Part shown: positions 39,901-54,900 of the stretch, one piece after another
Numbering within the stretch: position 1 is the first letter of the stretch
How the letters are laid out: each line of letters starts with the position of its first letter
Assembly: GCA_002633005.1 (NCBI GenBank)
Contig: NMRA01000789.1
Span: 80,398-144,397 of the forward strand
Length of the DNA stretch: 64,000 nt
Source of the DNA: Phoronis australis
Lineage: Eukaryota > Phoronida > Phoronidae
Reading direction: 5' to 3'
Notes under the pieces: model-generated
The model's database searches: none
Told to the model about the DNA's origin: nothing
Seen by the model: the letters and a program-made list of their open reading frames with translations, nothing else
Made by a program: the position numbers and the translations under genes

Positions 39901-42900
39901 CCGTGTTGAAAAGTTGGAACATTTTAAAGACAATTGCTAATAACATATTGGAGAACAGCGCGTAAAGCATAATATCTGAAAGTTTCGTAGGAATCAGAAC
40001 AGCCATTTATGAGATATGATGCTCTGAAGTTAATCAAATTTGAATATTTTCCTTGGGTCCTCGACACAATTCCACCTTGCATTCTTCAATACAGAAGCTT
40101 TACTACCACACCTGTCATGACCTCTATCATCCCTTGCAATGGCCAAAGCAGTCTGATGACATGTGTGTGCATTGTTCACTAAGCATACACACTGCAGGCT
40201 TCCTTGGTATCATAATAGATAATGACCAAAGTCACAACAATATAGCCACAGTGGTGGGGAAAGGTCAGTGCACCCCTGAAGGCTTCCAACTCTGTAAGAG
40301 ATGATTACCAGGCAAAAGATGAACTGTGCTAAGCTGTTTAATCACTCAAACCACAACTAGCCACAGACATTCTTCACAAAGAGCACAAATACCAGTAAGT
40401 ATTTAATTACATTAATTAAATGGGCAATAAACCCACACCTCCTGTCAAAAACTCAACTTTTGATCTAGGCCACTGACAATCAGTGAATAAGTCTCACCAT
40501 ATTCTCAGAAGACAGATGCCCTTGTCCATACAAAGCTTCAGCTAGGTTTGAGGGTGGGGGGATGGGTATTAGACTATATTTTTGATGAGGGGAGCAGTTG
40601 GAAATTCGGCCTCACAGCCATTTACAGAGTGGACTCAAAATAGGACCTGTTTGTAGAGAACTTCTACAAAATCAACTTTTTGAACAGAAACGCCACCCTT
40701 TTGAAGGATTAACTCCCCTCCACAGGAATTCTTAATGCAATGTTGCCAAAAATGAGTACGTCATTTGGAACAAGTTTTTAAAATAATGATACAGATTTGT
40801 ATAGAGTTTCAAACTCCCGAAGCATGCCCTACTGCAGCAAACGTCTAAAAGCAATATGGCTATCAACTGGGTGGGGATAGAATGGTTCCTGGACTGAACA
40901 CTAGATGGAGTTCCTAGTTGATGGTCGGTGGCTTTAGGATGGACAGCATCACATCAAACATTGAAAATGTCAAACTTTAAGTCTTGATTTTGTCATGAAC
41001 CATCACAAATTGAACCAATACTGTCCCCACAAAATGTTCTCCAAGACCTGTTTTGATTTATCACAATTAAGATTTTTCCAGCTTATCGACTTTGAAAACT
41101 AATGTAAACCAGCTAGAACTTTCAAGAAATTAATTATACCCCAGAGCTACCAGTCTTTCGTTTAACAGTGAAAGTTGAATTTTTAGCTGAAGCGTTATGC
41201 CATGCTCAACCGATCTTGACTTATTGCCGAATGACCAAGCAGCTCAAGTCACAGGCAATGCGTGCAACCCCAATAAAGCAAGAAGCATATTCTTAAGTCC
41301 CAGATGCTCTACATGTTCGTATTAGCAACAGAAATAGAACCCTATCACAGTAAGGAATATTACAAGACCCATTTTAAGAGATTAATACACCTAATTCAAA
41401 TTTCGTTTTCTGCCAGCTAACATGTCCAAATGCAGCTACCGTAAGCAAATTATAACATTTTGCTTTTGGCATTAACTCAATGCTTTACTTCAAGACTGAC
41501 TGCAACTCCCTTCAAGTTTAAATTTCCTGTTGTGGACTAGAGAACACAAATACACAAAATGAATCTGCTTTGTTACCACCCTTCTTTTCTGCTCTTCACC
41601 AGAGACACAATGTACGACTTTGCTAGCAGCATTTCTCTGGTTCAACACACAGACAGGCTTGATATCAATTCACATAAGGTTATTTTAATTAGCAAAATTA
41701 ACGACAGTCACCACATCACGGGAGTGAGATGGAAGTCTTCAGAACCAGATTCTCATAAGCTACATGACAAATTGAGATTCCTTATTTGTAGTGTTGAACT
41801 TATGAAGCTACAGCCTTGGATCTCTGGATATTAGTGGATTCTCCCATGACAGACTTCAACATGAACGGTACCTAATCGACTGCACTCTACGGTCCTCATC
41901 TTGGGGTCCACACCTAGAGGATCCACACCTAGGGCCCTCACGCCACCTTACAACATTTGCAACATGTTAGCAAGTCCTTGAAGGTTGTGGGAACAGCTCA
42001 TTATGCTAAACCATCTCAAAATTAATAATTTTTACGCAGGACCATCTACCCTGCCTACGTTACAATTAGTGAAAAAGTAGTCACAAAAAAACTACCAGTC
42101 ACTACAGGACACCAACAAAATATTTACTGGAAGAGGAAATAAAATTTGTTCTACGTCAGCCAGGAATGCGTGTTGCCATGGTAATGATGCCACATGACGT
42201 CATTTGTCTGCTAGTGTAGCAGACAGTAGTGGAGGCTTTGTGGACTTGCTGACTGACAGACTGGAATGCCTGTAAAGATTGTTTATAAACAAACATGGCC
42301 GACATGTGTATAGTGGCCTGGATTCATTCACTGAGATCAGTTTGACATGTGCAGTTAAGCTAATATAAAAACTACAGCATATCAAATACAGCTGTGTCAT
42401 GGTCAGATTTGCAATGGGTTCTGTCCTTGGCCATTTTTCGTAGTACGTGATACAAATTCCTTGTATTGCCCATTTCTTCAGTTAGTTCAAGCAAAAACAA
42501 GGACGTTTGTAACATTTCCACTTTTGAAAGGCCGATATTCACATGACTACCACTATTTCTGAATTTCAAGGATGTTATGATTTTAAATGACCCCTTTATG
42601 TGTTCCAACTTGAAAAAAATTCAATTTTACGGCCGCTACTTCGAAGTAAGATATTACAAAGATTAAGCTTTTCATGACACCAAAATGAGCTCCATCACCA
42701 CCACAGCATCACCTTACTTCACAACTCGATTTGCAAAATTAAATCAACATTCATACACTCAGTCCACTAGCCATTGTGCGAAAAGAGGGTGTCCCAAGGT
42801 AATAGTCATATAACGTAACAGCGCTTAATATACCTTTATCTCCACACTTTCTGAACTTCACATGGCCGCTTCCAGTGAGTAATACGAGTGGCATGTGAAG

Positions 42901-45900
42901 AATGTTTATAACTAGTGTGAAACCTACCATTTTATCAATATGAAATCCAATTAAAAGATCAACCTTCTAAAAACCTTCATGAGAGGACAGAGGTCATTTC
43001 AAATCTATTACACCAGAATAACCATATTCTGAAATAGCCCCGACAATGACAATGAAATACGCCTCGCCTCATCGGTAGGTCAGTTGATAGATCTGCATTC
43101 TTGAGTGATATTACGGTAATGCAGTAGCATTTTTTTAATGAATTGTTTATGCCAATCGTGTCAGGAAATTGCCTCTGATGTGCAGTGAAATATTCCAAAT
43201 AATTGACACAAAAGATGGTTTCGACAGTCGGTTATAGCTCTCATAACATTAAAGAGCTGTATGTAGAAGAATTCCTTCTGAGTAACAGATCTAACTTAGC
43301 AAAGACCAAAGCCATGCTAATATACCCATCTTGTTTAAAACACACAGCTGTCATAAATTGGTGTACTACAACGAACTGGAAGAAAGCTCCCATACCAAGA
43401 GATACCAACTACGTAACTAAACGGTTTCCTCCAGGTAAGCCATTTAACATTCCAAAATCAAACAGACCCAAGGTTGGTTTTAGCAGGTTTGTTCACTAGC
43501 CCTGCCTCTCACTACAGACATACACAAACAGTCACTGCTACTAACCAGAATGTATATTGACATGTGTATTTTAACTGGTCTACAGATATTTGAACAAACT
43601 CCTGTGCCCTGTCCTCTCACTAAAAATACTTCTCTAACCTTGTGTGCGTGAAGATGCAAAACAAGAGCGGACTCATGAGAAACACCCTTGTTTCACTAAA
43701 ACAACACAATCAACTATATAAATAATGAACAGTCAGATTTTAGAAAAAGTCTACCAGTGTGCAAAAAATAGTGGTCCATCTGTGAAAGTGTTTGTGTGTC
43801 TGTCCATCTGTCTGCCTGTCTGTCCATCTGTCTGCCTGTCTATCCATCTCACCCCCATGTATCTCACAATATACACCATATATAACTCATACCCATTGCA
43901 TCTCTGCTCCTGCCTATAGGTGCTTCATACCAGCTTCAGTAGAAAACAGCATCAGTATAAACAGTGGGTAATGTTGTTGTCACCAAAGTAATGTCACCAA
44001 AGTAAAGACTAGTCCAAGCTTGTTACATAAGTTATATCCCTGATGATAAAAGTCTCGAAACATCTATCCTCTGTAAAACCCATCCCAACTTGGAGTGCAA
44101 AATCAAGCAAAAGAATACCAATATGTTGCTGGAGTTTGACAAGTGAGAACCACTTCATATGTTAAGTATGGTGAAAATTCTTCAATTTAAGACGCTAGGT
44201 GCAAAAGTGAATTTTGATTTATTGAATTTTGCCACAAAAATAAATATTTGTTTTGTGATCAGTAGCATTTGTACTGATTATCTGTCATCAAACAACTTAT
44301 GACAACCTTTTGAGCATTCATAGGCTTGGAGTTGGACATTAAAATTTGAAAGTCAACAATTAAAAAAAAAATGTTTTTATCCCAAATGATAGAAATTTTT
44401 TCTGTATTTGCAAAATGACTGGTACTGAAAAGTGATAGGATGGCTGTGCAAAGCGTTGAACTACTGGCAGTAAACTATACCTATATACCCATCATGCACT
44501 GTTTCCACTACAATATATCAAGTCAAAAGTATGACTAGCCTTAGTGAATATGCCCCAGTCAGGATATACAAAGGCAGCAGATTGTTCTCCTCTCAATAGT
44601 GGACATATCAAAAATCAATGTGGCTGTGCAACAGAAACATTATCGAGACAACTATGGTCCCACAATCAATTCTCACCTGGCTTTGTTCATCTTTGATAGT
44701 CATCAAAAACCTCCATTGTAAACACACAGATTAAACAAGAGAAACAAGGCCTCTATACACACATACAGTAAATACAGGCTTATGCAATTAATTAGAAGTC
44801 CATAAATACACAGTTGAGTGTAACTAGATAAGATATAATGACTTCATTGTCATCTGTCTTAATTTCACAATCCAAACCACTACCATTTGGTTTTAGTGAC
44901 TGCGTCATTTAGGAAACAGTTTGCACGAGTAACCTTTCGAAGACAAAATTGACTTCATTGATTTTTAAATATGCCTGTCGATTTCATTGCAACTGAAAGA
45001 GCTCAGATACACGTTCTTACATCTAATCTGTGAGTGCAAAGTGACAGGGAATGTGACAGAAATTTGTGAAAGCTAATAACGAAGTTGTATTGATACCGAG
45101 TCCATATTTTTGCATACTGACATTGGAGCTGAGCTGAATTTCTGCTTTATATATACGGTAACACTGTAAAATTATAGAGCTCATTTAAAGCATCAATGAA
45201 GAAACAGTACTTTGAGATTAACTTGCTCCTAGTTTTGAAACACAAAACTGTAACTGATACAGATGGGTCAGAACTTGCTTTAGGGAGATGCTGAAAATGT
45301 CTGTATGGAACTTCAAACGGATAATTGAGAGATACCATGTTTTCTGTATTCTTCTGCAAAAGACATTTTGATATCAAAATTGGCCAGAAAAACATCATCA
45401 TCCTAACACAAAATCAACTCAATTGGTACCGCTGGGTAAATTTATAAGCACACCCGAAAAAGTAATACTTTAATAAATTATATTTTTAAAATCATACTGT
45501 TGACAATATTGCACGTCAATATGACATCAAGCAATGCATTGTGATATCATGTATGGCAATGTGATATCATGCGCAGTAATATGATGTCATTAGTGGTGAC
45601 ATCATGTATTGTATCAGTAATGTGATAACAAAAGTTGTAATGTGATATGAAGCATGGTAATAAGATATAATGCATAGTAATGTATCATCATGTGATATCA
45701 TATGTGGCGATACAGCATCGATACCCTCAGTCTAATTTTTAGTCACTGTATTACCTTGTGTCACGGACATGCAGGTGATTGAAACACTAGAGCCATTCAT
45801 TACAAAACATGCAGGCTTATTGAAATTGAAACTTGCTCAATAGGAGAAACAAGAGAAGTAGAAATGACATGAAAATAAACCTGGACATTATCGGCAAAAA

Positions 45901-48900
45901 CAGTGATCAGCCTCACCACAAAACTGAACGAACGACACCCACAATCGCAGCCAAACATCCTACAAATGAAGTTAAATTCCGCTCGATAAGCATATTTAAA
46001 AGGTAAAATCAACGGCCTTAAGAGACCTATCACCAAAATTTTGAGTGACGGCTTAACTGACCAATCAGAACACAGCATTCTTGACACACCATCATTTCCT
46101 AGCCGCCATTTTACCTGACAAACAACACGTTGTTGGGTAAAATTTATTGTTTGTCAGCTTTTAGCAAGGGGGCGGAACTTGCGATAGATCAATTTCAGCG
46201 AAAGCCTGGTGATTAGGTGAATAGTAAAAAAGTAAAAAAAACACGGATGTTCTTGTTTTATTACAGCTCTATCTTTGAAAACCATTGGTTTGGTTCATGT
46301 TCTGGGGTGGAATTGTTTTTTTAAATGGCGAGCTAACAGCTCTTAATTAGATATGAAAAACACCTGATGAACTTAATTAATTGCTTCAACTGAAATATTC
46401 GCCGCTACTAACTTGATTTGCATCAGTTTAAATATGGCGATTTTGGCTTGACCTAATCACGCTGCACAAGTCAGACTTGACAATACAGCAAAACCACACT
46501 AACATTCATAATACAGCAAAACCACACTAATATTCATAATACGGCAAAACCTCACTAACATTCATAATACAGCAAAACCACACTAACATTCACAATACAG
46601 CAAAACCACACTAAGATTCATAATACAGCAAAACCTCACTAATATTCACAATACGGCAAAACCTCACTAAGATTCATAATACAGCAAAACCTCACTAACA
46701 TTCATAATACAGCAAAATCTCACTAACATTCATAATACAGCAAAATCTCACTAACATTCATAACACGGCAAAACCACACTAATATTCATAATACAGCAAA
46801 ACCTCACTAACATTCATAGTACAGCAAAACCTCACTAATATTCATAATATGGCAAAACCACACTAATATTCATAATACAGCATAGAAGTACATCAAACTA
46901 CGTAATCATCAGAAACTTCTATTTAAACTACAGTCAGTCATAACGATGTTAGAAACTGATGAAAAGTGAAGAATTTTGGCAATTTTGGCAGTGATGTTAG
47001 TCCAAAATTGGAACGATTTTACTTTAATACAACTTAAACATCCCTGACCAATAACTTTCCGTTTCTCAAAGGTTGATTGGGTTGCTCCCACTTTGACCAC
47101 GGGTCGTTACATAACATGCGAAAATAAACCAAGCTTATAATGAAGCAGAATTTTATTTTGGCAAAAAAAATCCCACTAAAAAGTGCTTCTTTTCTGCCAT
47201 GAGCTGTGCCACATACATGAGACATTGCTAACGCTATACACCAAGACCGTACGGTTGCTTTCCCATTAAGGGAACTTCAGTTTAACGATGCTTTGTCGAG
47301 ACTTCACTTACCATTCCGACTACACAGCAGTATCAAAGTTATCGCTTTGACAATAGACGACACAGTTCATTTGTACTCTCAAAGTTTGAGTAGATGGTTC
47401 GAGGCTAACTGAAAGTTGTTCGCCTGCCATTTACGAGTGTTTATGAAAATGATCAGCGTAATTCTTCATCAGATATGCTTTCTTTTATTTATTTATTTAC
47501 GTGCATCTATTGAGAGCACGTAGGCTACGATACAATAACAAACAACATGTTGTGTGAGTCTCACATGATCCTGTATCATCGTCACAACATCCAGTGTTCT
47601 CCACGGCCTGTTTTAACTCGACGCTGTAACGAGTTTGGATTTTGCTGCGTGAGTTTGGAAAATGCACGTCGAGTTTAGAAAGTGCTGCGTCAGGTTTGAA
47701 CTTTTGTCCAGGCTTGGTATTTCAGCCCTCAACCCTAAAGCAGTGCCTGATTAACCAACATCAAGCCCAATACAGAACTTTGAGGCAGTCAACACTATAT
47801 GTATAACTTCGTAAGACACTACAAAAGTTTAAGTTATAATTAACAAAATCTGCAAAAAACTTTAAATAACAAACATTTCATGGAGTCAACTAGCTTGCTT
47901 AATTGAATGACTAATCTACTTAATCATTCTAACTTTAAAATTTTGCAAGTCAACCTATAAAAAAGCAATTTAATTTGCTTAATAAAGACAATTTTGATTT
48001 TGACTGACATCTAGTGGCAAGTTAGAGAACTTTATGAGCTTATTAAACTTGACAACAGGTGTCACTAAAAACTAGGTCACATCAGAACTCATGTTAGTAG
48101 TACTTAATATGTCTAATTGATATTAAAATCGGCATTGGTATTATTAAAGGAACTTTTGATCTTTTGTTTGCTGCTCTTGGTCTGTCAAATGCTTTGGAGA
48201 AATTATGAGATGCATTGGTAGGAAAGCTAAACTTTGAAGTGTCTAAGAAGTAGGTCACACCAGTGCAGTGTGCAGTTTTAAACCATATATAAATACCTCC
48301 AGCATGACCATTCTTATGGGTAGACACAAAACAATGTCAATAACTGACATTCAACATTTGCGTCGAGTTTGGAATTTATAATGTGGAGAACACTGACATC
48401 TACCGATAACTTCGACGAAGCTTCGCTTTCACTGTTTCCACTACACCGCAGTTTCGTTGAGTAGCAAATCTTCACTCTTAAATACTACTTTAGCTACCGG
48501 AGTTAACCTTTCCCACTTACCGAAGTTTCGCCTCAAATAGGAAAGCGACTCAAAACTGTAAGTGTTGAAGACTGCACAGTCCTTCAAACCACAGATATCA
48601 CTGAAATGTCTGACACCTTATCTCTCCTGCTCATCAAATTTCATCACAAATAACTTACTTTGTGCGCACACAAGGCAGTGGCTCCCAAAACAGCCCCATC
48701 ACCCCACTTATAAAACCATCCTTCAACCGACTAATAAGCAGATATTGAGATGCTCTTGGTCTCAAAATCCGAGTACCAAAGTAACCTATGCCTCAAAATT
48801 TCTGTGGAACAACTGACCTCAGATTTCAGCCACTCCAACCCACCAGTTTCCAAGCCAGTGTTCTCCCTTGTAAATAATCAAGTAAGAGTTCCACACTCCT

Positions 48901-51900
48901 CAAAGCAACACGCCACCAGTGTGCACCTTCAGGAGAGAACTGAGCCTCACCAAAGCAAGCACACCCTGGCTGACTGACTAAGGAAAGATGATTCAGAGTT
49001 ATCATCAGTCTGCTTTGAAGTGATAACTACTGTGTTCACTTGATGAGTGTCTGGCATGTTTTAGTCAGGGGAGATAAATCTGTATTGTAAACAACAACCT
49101 GAAGTTTGCTGAGACAGCACTTGACTCATGTTCGATGATAAGACTTGGTAATTTCCACAACATACTTGGGTTGAGGAAGCACTATTGGAATGTGTGCACA
49201 TCAATGTTACTCAATTATTAAATACATTATTCTGTTGCTACAGTAGAATACGCATACACATATACCTACCCTATATACCTATGAGAAAAATTCAAATCAA
49301 ATGTTTTGCACATGGCTTTATTCATAAGTAATATGTCAAGCTTCATCTACAAGCTATTCTTAAGATAGAGCTTATTTTTCTTCAGTAAGTCATATTTAGG
49401 CAAATACGCCTAATTCTGGAGACAGGCCTATGGGCCTACTACGCATAGGTGATAGGTCAAAATAGCAAAGAAAGATTTTTCACGGAAAAAGGATCTCTAT
49501 ATGGTAGCACTACCGAGCTGAATGAAGAAGATTAATCAAAACAAACTAAAATCAGCAACCTACTGATTCTGATTTCCTTGTTTCTACAACCTTTAAATAA
49601 TCTACAATCAAGTTTAACCTCAATGATGATCACTCTTGGGAGATTAAAAACTATGCTTCATAGACCACCATGCATCACTCCCATTAACGTGGTTCATCTC
49701 TTTCTTACCCGAGGCTCTACAAGGGAAAAACGTGAATTATTCAAATACGTAAATCAAAATCCCAATATCCTAAACAGAGTAATGAATAACACTAATTACA
49801 CAGAGGTTGAGGAAATTTTCTACTAACCATATGTTGACTGACTTGATTAAACACAACTATTGGCCTATTACTTGCTGCCTAAACCAATCATCTCAGATGA
49901 AACTTGCGCCGTGTCCCATGGAATCTATGACTCACACCGAACATGCAGGTTTTGCCATTACAACAATGAGTGACTCGGTGACATTAATGAAGACATGACC
50001 GTGGTCATTTTACAACCATCACTGGATTTCTGGCTGTATTGAAGAGACATTATTCAAGGCCAATATACCGTAAACGTTCGGGTTAACGCCCATGCTCAGT
50101 TAACCGCCCACCCCCTACTTTAGGTGGATTTTCGATTTAACCGCCCACTGCTCGGTTAAGCACCCCCCTGCGATTTTTGAAGATTTCCAGTTAAGCGCCC
50201 ACCTCTCGGTTAAGCGCCCATCCCCGACTTTTAAAGAATGAAGATTTAGCGCCCAGTGCTAAGGAAACGCGCGATTCCCCGACTTTTAGAAAAAGATCGA
50301 TGATCACAATGAGCGCANATCTTCGTCATCATCTTTATCGTCATCTTTTTGGTTAATTTCGCCAAGGTTCGCTCCTCGGAGCGCTTTCATTAAATACATT
50401 ATTCTATTGCTACAGTAGAATACGCACACACACATACCTACGCTATATACCTATGAGAAAAATTCAAATCAAATGTTTTGCACATGGCTTTATTCATAAG
50501 TAATATGTCAAGCTTTATCTACAAGCTATTCTTAAGATAGAGCTTATTTTTCTTCAGTAATTCATATTTAGGCAAATACGCCTAATTCTGGAGATAGGCC
50601 TATGGGCCTACTACGCATAGGTGATAGGTCAAAATAGCAAAGAAAGATTTTTCACGGAAAAAGGATCTCTGTATGGGAGCACTACCGAGCTGAATGAAGA
50701 AGATTAATCAAAACAAACTAAAATCAGCAACCTACTGATTCTGCCTTCCTTGTTTCTACAACCTTTAAATAATCTACAATCAAGTTTAACCTCAATGATA
50801 ATCACTCTTGGGAGATTAAAAACTATGCTTCATAGACCACCATGCATCACTCCCATTAACGTCGTTCATCTCTTTCTTACCCGAGGCTCTACAAGGGCAA
50901 AACGTGAATTATTCAAATACGTGAATTATTCAAATACGTAAATCAAAATCCCAATATCCTAAACAGAGTAATGAATAACACTAATTACACAGAGGTTGAG
51001 GAAATTTTCTACTAACCACATATTGACTGACTTGATTAAACACAACTATTGGCCTATTACTTGCTGCCTAAACCAATCATCTCAGATGAAACTTGCGCCG
51101 TGTCCCATGGAATCTATGACTCACACCGAAAATGCAGGTTTTGCCATTACAACAATGAGCGACTGGGTCCTCACTAGGTGACATTAATGAAGACATGACC
51201 GTGGTCATTTTACAACCATCACTGGATTTCTGGCTGTATTGAAGAGACATTATTCAAGGCCAACATACGTACCAGGGGTGTGTTACTTGAAAAGTGACTT
51301 TTAGACTCGAGTCAGAAACTTGGTCTTAGACTCAGCCAACTATTTTGGTAAAATAATTAAATCTCACTTAAGTAAACGCGCAGTCACTTAAAATATACGC
51401 AAATTAAATGAAAAAAAATTCTAAACACCATTTCTATACTGTGATACGCTCATAATTACTTGTCTAAACCTTTTCTCCGCAATCGTGAATTGGGAGCGCA
51501 AGACCAAAATTCCACTTTTAGATTAAAACTTGAAACAGAGCCCAGAGCTGGCCATTTAAGGTATAGTGCACATGTTCCTTCTCAAAAGCCCAAACATGAA
51601 ACCACCTACTTACTAAGTCAAGCCAGTAATATGATGAATACTTTCAGTCATCCAATTGAGTAAATAATNTGGTTAACCGCCCACCCCCGATTTTTTGGGT
51701 TTGCCAATTTAACCGCCCAGGGCGTTAACCCGAACGTTTACGGTACGTACCAGGGGTGTGTTACTTGAAAAGTGACTTTTAGACTCGAGTCAGAAACTTG
51801 GTCTTAGACTCAGCCAACTATTTTGGTAAAATAATTAAATCTCACTTAAGTAAACGTGCAGTCACTTAAAATATACGCAAATTAACCGAAAAAAAATTCT

Positions 51901-54900
51901 AAACACCATTTCTATACTGTGATACGCTCATAATTACTTGTCTAAACCTTTTCCACCCAATCGTGAATTGGGAGCGCAAGACCAAAATTCCATTTTTAGA
52001 TTAAAACTTGAAACAGAGCCCAGAGCTGGCCATTTAAGGTATAGTGCACATGTTCCTTCTCAAAAGCCCAAACATGAAACCATCTACTTACTAAGTCAAG
52101 CCAGTAATATGATGAATACTTTTAGTCATCCAATTGAGTAAATAATATGCTGAAAATTAAATCAATTACTGGACTTACGAATTGAGTTGGCTACGTTGCG
52201 TCCTCATCTCGAGGACTTCGGCAGGCCATTTTATGTCGCGTGACTCATCATGTTTCTTAAACAGACAAGGGGGCCTGAGGTTTCTGTTGCCAATAATGTG
52301 GAGGGCACTAAAAAGTATCCTGCGCAAACATTGCTGTCGATCACGAGTCATGTGACATCTCAGTGGCCTGCCGAAGTTCTCGAGATGAGGACGCAACGTA
52401 GCCAACTAAATCTATAAGTCCAGTAATTGATTTAATTTTCTGCATAAGCCAGTAAATACTTAGAATACCGTATTTGACCAAATAATCGCCATGCCCTTAT
52501 AACCACCTCCACGCTTTTTCAGACTGCTGAAAAAATCGCCAAGCCCATGAACGTGTAAAGGCGAAAAATGACTTACCTACAGTTCTAAAATTCTACAGTA
52601 ATGTCCTCAATTTATCAACAAGATCCAACAGTCCTGAAAAAATCATTGCGCACCTACGGAATTTCAAGACCACAGCCTCGCCACTGTCGGTATTTAGCCG
52701 TGCCTATACAATTTAAACTTCTGCCATGTTTCAAAGAGTACGCAATAGTTTTGCTGATGTCACGAGGAATATGTCCCACTATAACAGTCTGGCCTTTCAA
52801 AGCAGACACAGTGTACTTGTCAACAAGATTGAATCTTGCACGTAGTTTCCAATTCTTTCCCTCAACAGGATTCTAAATTTCTTTGTACACGTGAAAAACG
52901 TGACTTGAAGATTGGTACACATACAGTCTCACAAATTGGTGTTAAAAGCACATGGCCCGGAAGCGCGGGCTACATTCCAGTCAAAACAAATGTCACATGA
53001 CAACATGATTGTGTTTTACGAGGTGTTCGGCAGATTTTTCTCGTGTTGCGGGGTACCGTCTTGTACAGATTTGGACTTAATATGTTGTTAATCCCGACAC
53101 CACAGGAACTTAAAAATCTTAGAGACACTTCGGAAAAATTAAGTGAGGATTTCAGGAATATTTGTTGAGTTGAAACTGTATTTTTATTCAAGTTGCCATA
53201 TCGACGATCGCGAGGCATTGACGCATAGGTGAGTTTTCATCTTGGGATTTCAGCACTATTTTCGGTAAAATGATTGTAATTTAACAATGAAGTTTGATAG
53301 CAATACACCATAGTTTTGAAGAAAGTCTGTCACAGTTTACAGATATATTTCAGGGCATAAATTTGATGCATACTAGCTTCCGATTTCACCCGCTTTCAGA
53401 GTCCGGGTTTCATCTGTCTTAGGTTATAATAAGCGACTTCCCTGAAACAAATTTTTCTAAGTGCCCAGGCGCTTATTCGAGCAAGTATGATAGATGTAAT
53501 TACTAAGTTCTAAAGTAACATTAACATTTAAGACCCAACAATAACACAGGACACCATGTACTGGGGATTCCCCTTATAACCTTTATTGATTAGTACTCTG
53601 TGTGGATTGTCAAGCATGTGAAATCCTCTAGAAGCCTGTATAGAGACTAATCCCANNNAACCCCCCCCCCCCCCCGGGAAGATGACAAATGTTACTAGTT
53701 TTAAAACGTTTTTGGTCAATTACACATATTTCAATTTGTGTTACATGCCTTTAAAATAAATTTTTATCAAATTCAAACCAATTTGAAATATTATAAATAA
53801 GGATTTACCACCTACCACTTAACAAGCAAAAATTACAACCAAAGCAATGATACCTAATTCGTAGCAGACATATAGTTTTGATATATGTAGTGTGGTCGTT
53901 TCGAGTTTTCACTCATGTTCAGCTCAATGTCCAAACCCAATAGGGCCGTTCAGGATTTCACAGCGACACTCGAATCTCACTACATTTACCCACAATGTTG
54001 TAAACATCCACCAGGCACACTTGCTGCTCGTTTTCATGGCACTGGAGTTTCAAATGTTATTTTGTTGTTGTCTGATTCTTTACAAGTTTTTCTCGGTTGC
54101 ATTACTCTATTCAATACCAACAAAGCATTTCTGCTGTGCTGTGGTCTGCAACTCCAACTTGAGAAAGGTTGATAAACTGAACATTTCTTCTCCTTCCCAA
54201 CATCATTGAGAGACACGAAAATGTGCCCGATTTTCTAAACGAGGTCGCCCGCTTTCTTATCTCCGGGACAAAGGAGAGTTCTATCGCCGTGCAATCCTGC
54301 ACGGCCCTATAGACATACGACCGAGACTTCACTGAAAACATGCTCATCTCACTGAAATTTAGCTCCCTAAAGGTACAAAGCTCACCTAATGTTACGTAAC
54401 AGTCTAAAAGTTTCAGTGCACTTTGCCTTATTCCCAACAGAAAAAACTGATACTCTCATTGTTTTATTTGACTCATCTGAAGTATTAACCTGAACTCACT
54501 GTTCAAGTAAATGTCCAGCCCCCACAACCGGACCTCTCAAAAATGTTGTTTTTAATCACCCTTAATTAGCTTAACACCCTCCGTATGATTTTTGAGTTCA
54601 CCAATGCAACTGCCCACGGTGTTAATCTGGAAAATTACCGTATTTGTTTTGCCAAACATTACTGCAATTCTTCACTGATCTCGCACACAAATGGTCGTGA
54701 TCCCATAATTCAACGGCTGATTTCCTTTTTGCAAATAATGTGAACTTTATGAAATGTTGTTTTACGACATCTACACACTGCGGACCATGATTGAGATAGA
54801 ATAAAACATCATCAATATTTACTTCTGTGAAGGAATTTAACAAAATAGAATTTCACTTGTTCGCCACATTGTGTGTTAAATAAATGAAGAATCGCTGCAA

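Noticed and set aside
46482-46882. CRISPR-like array
   Set aside because: Units abut head to tail with no unique spacers, in a eukaryotic intron.
49578-49826. 82-codon frame shared by both copies of the duplicated segment
   Set aside because: The second copy carries a 17-bp duplication that breaks the frame, and the sequence matches no family I know.
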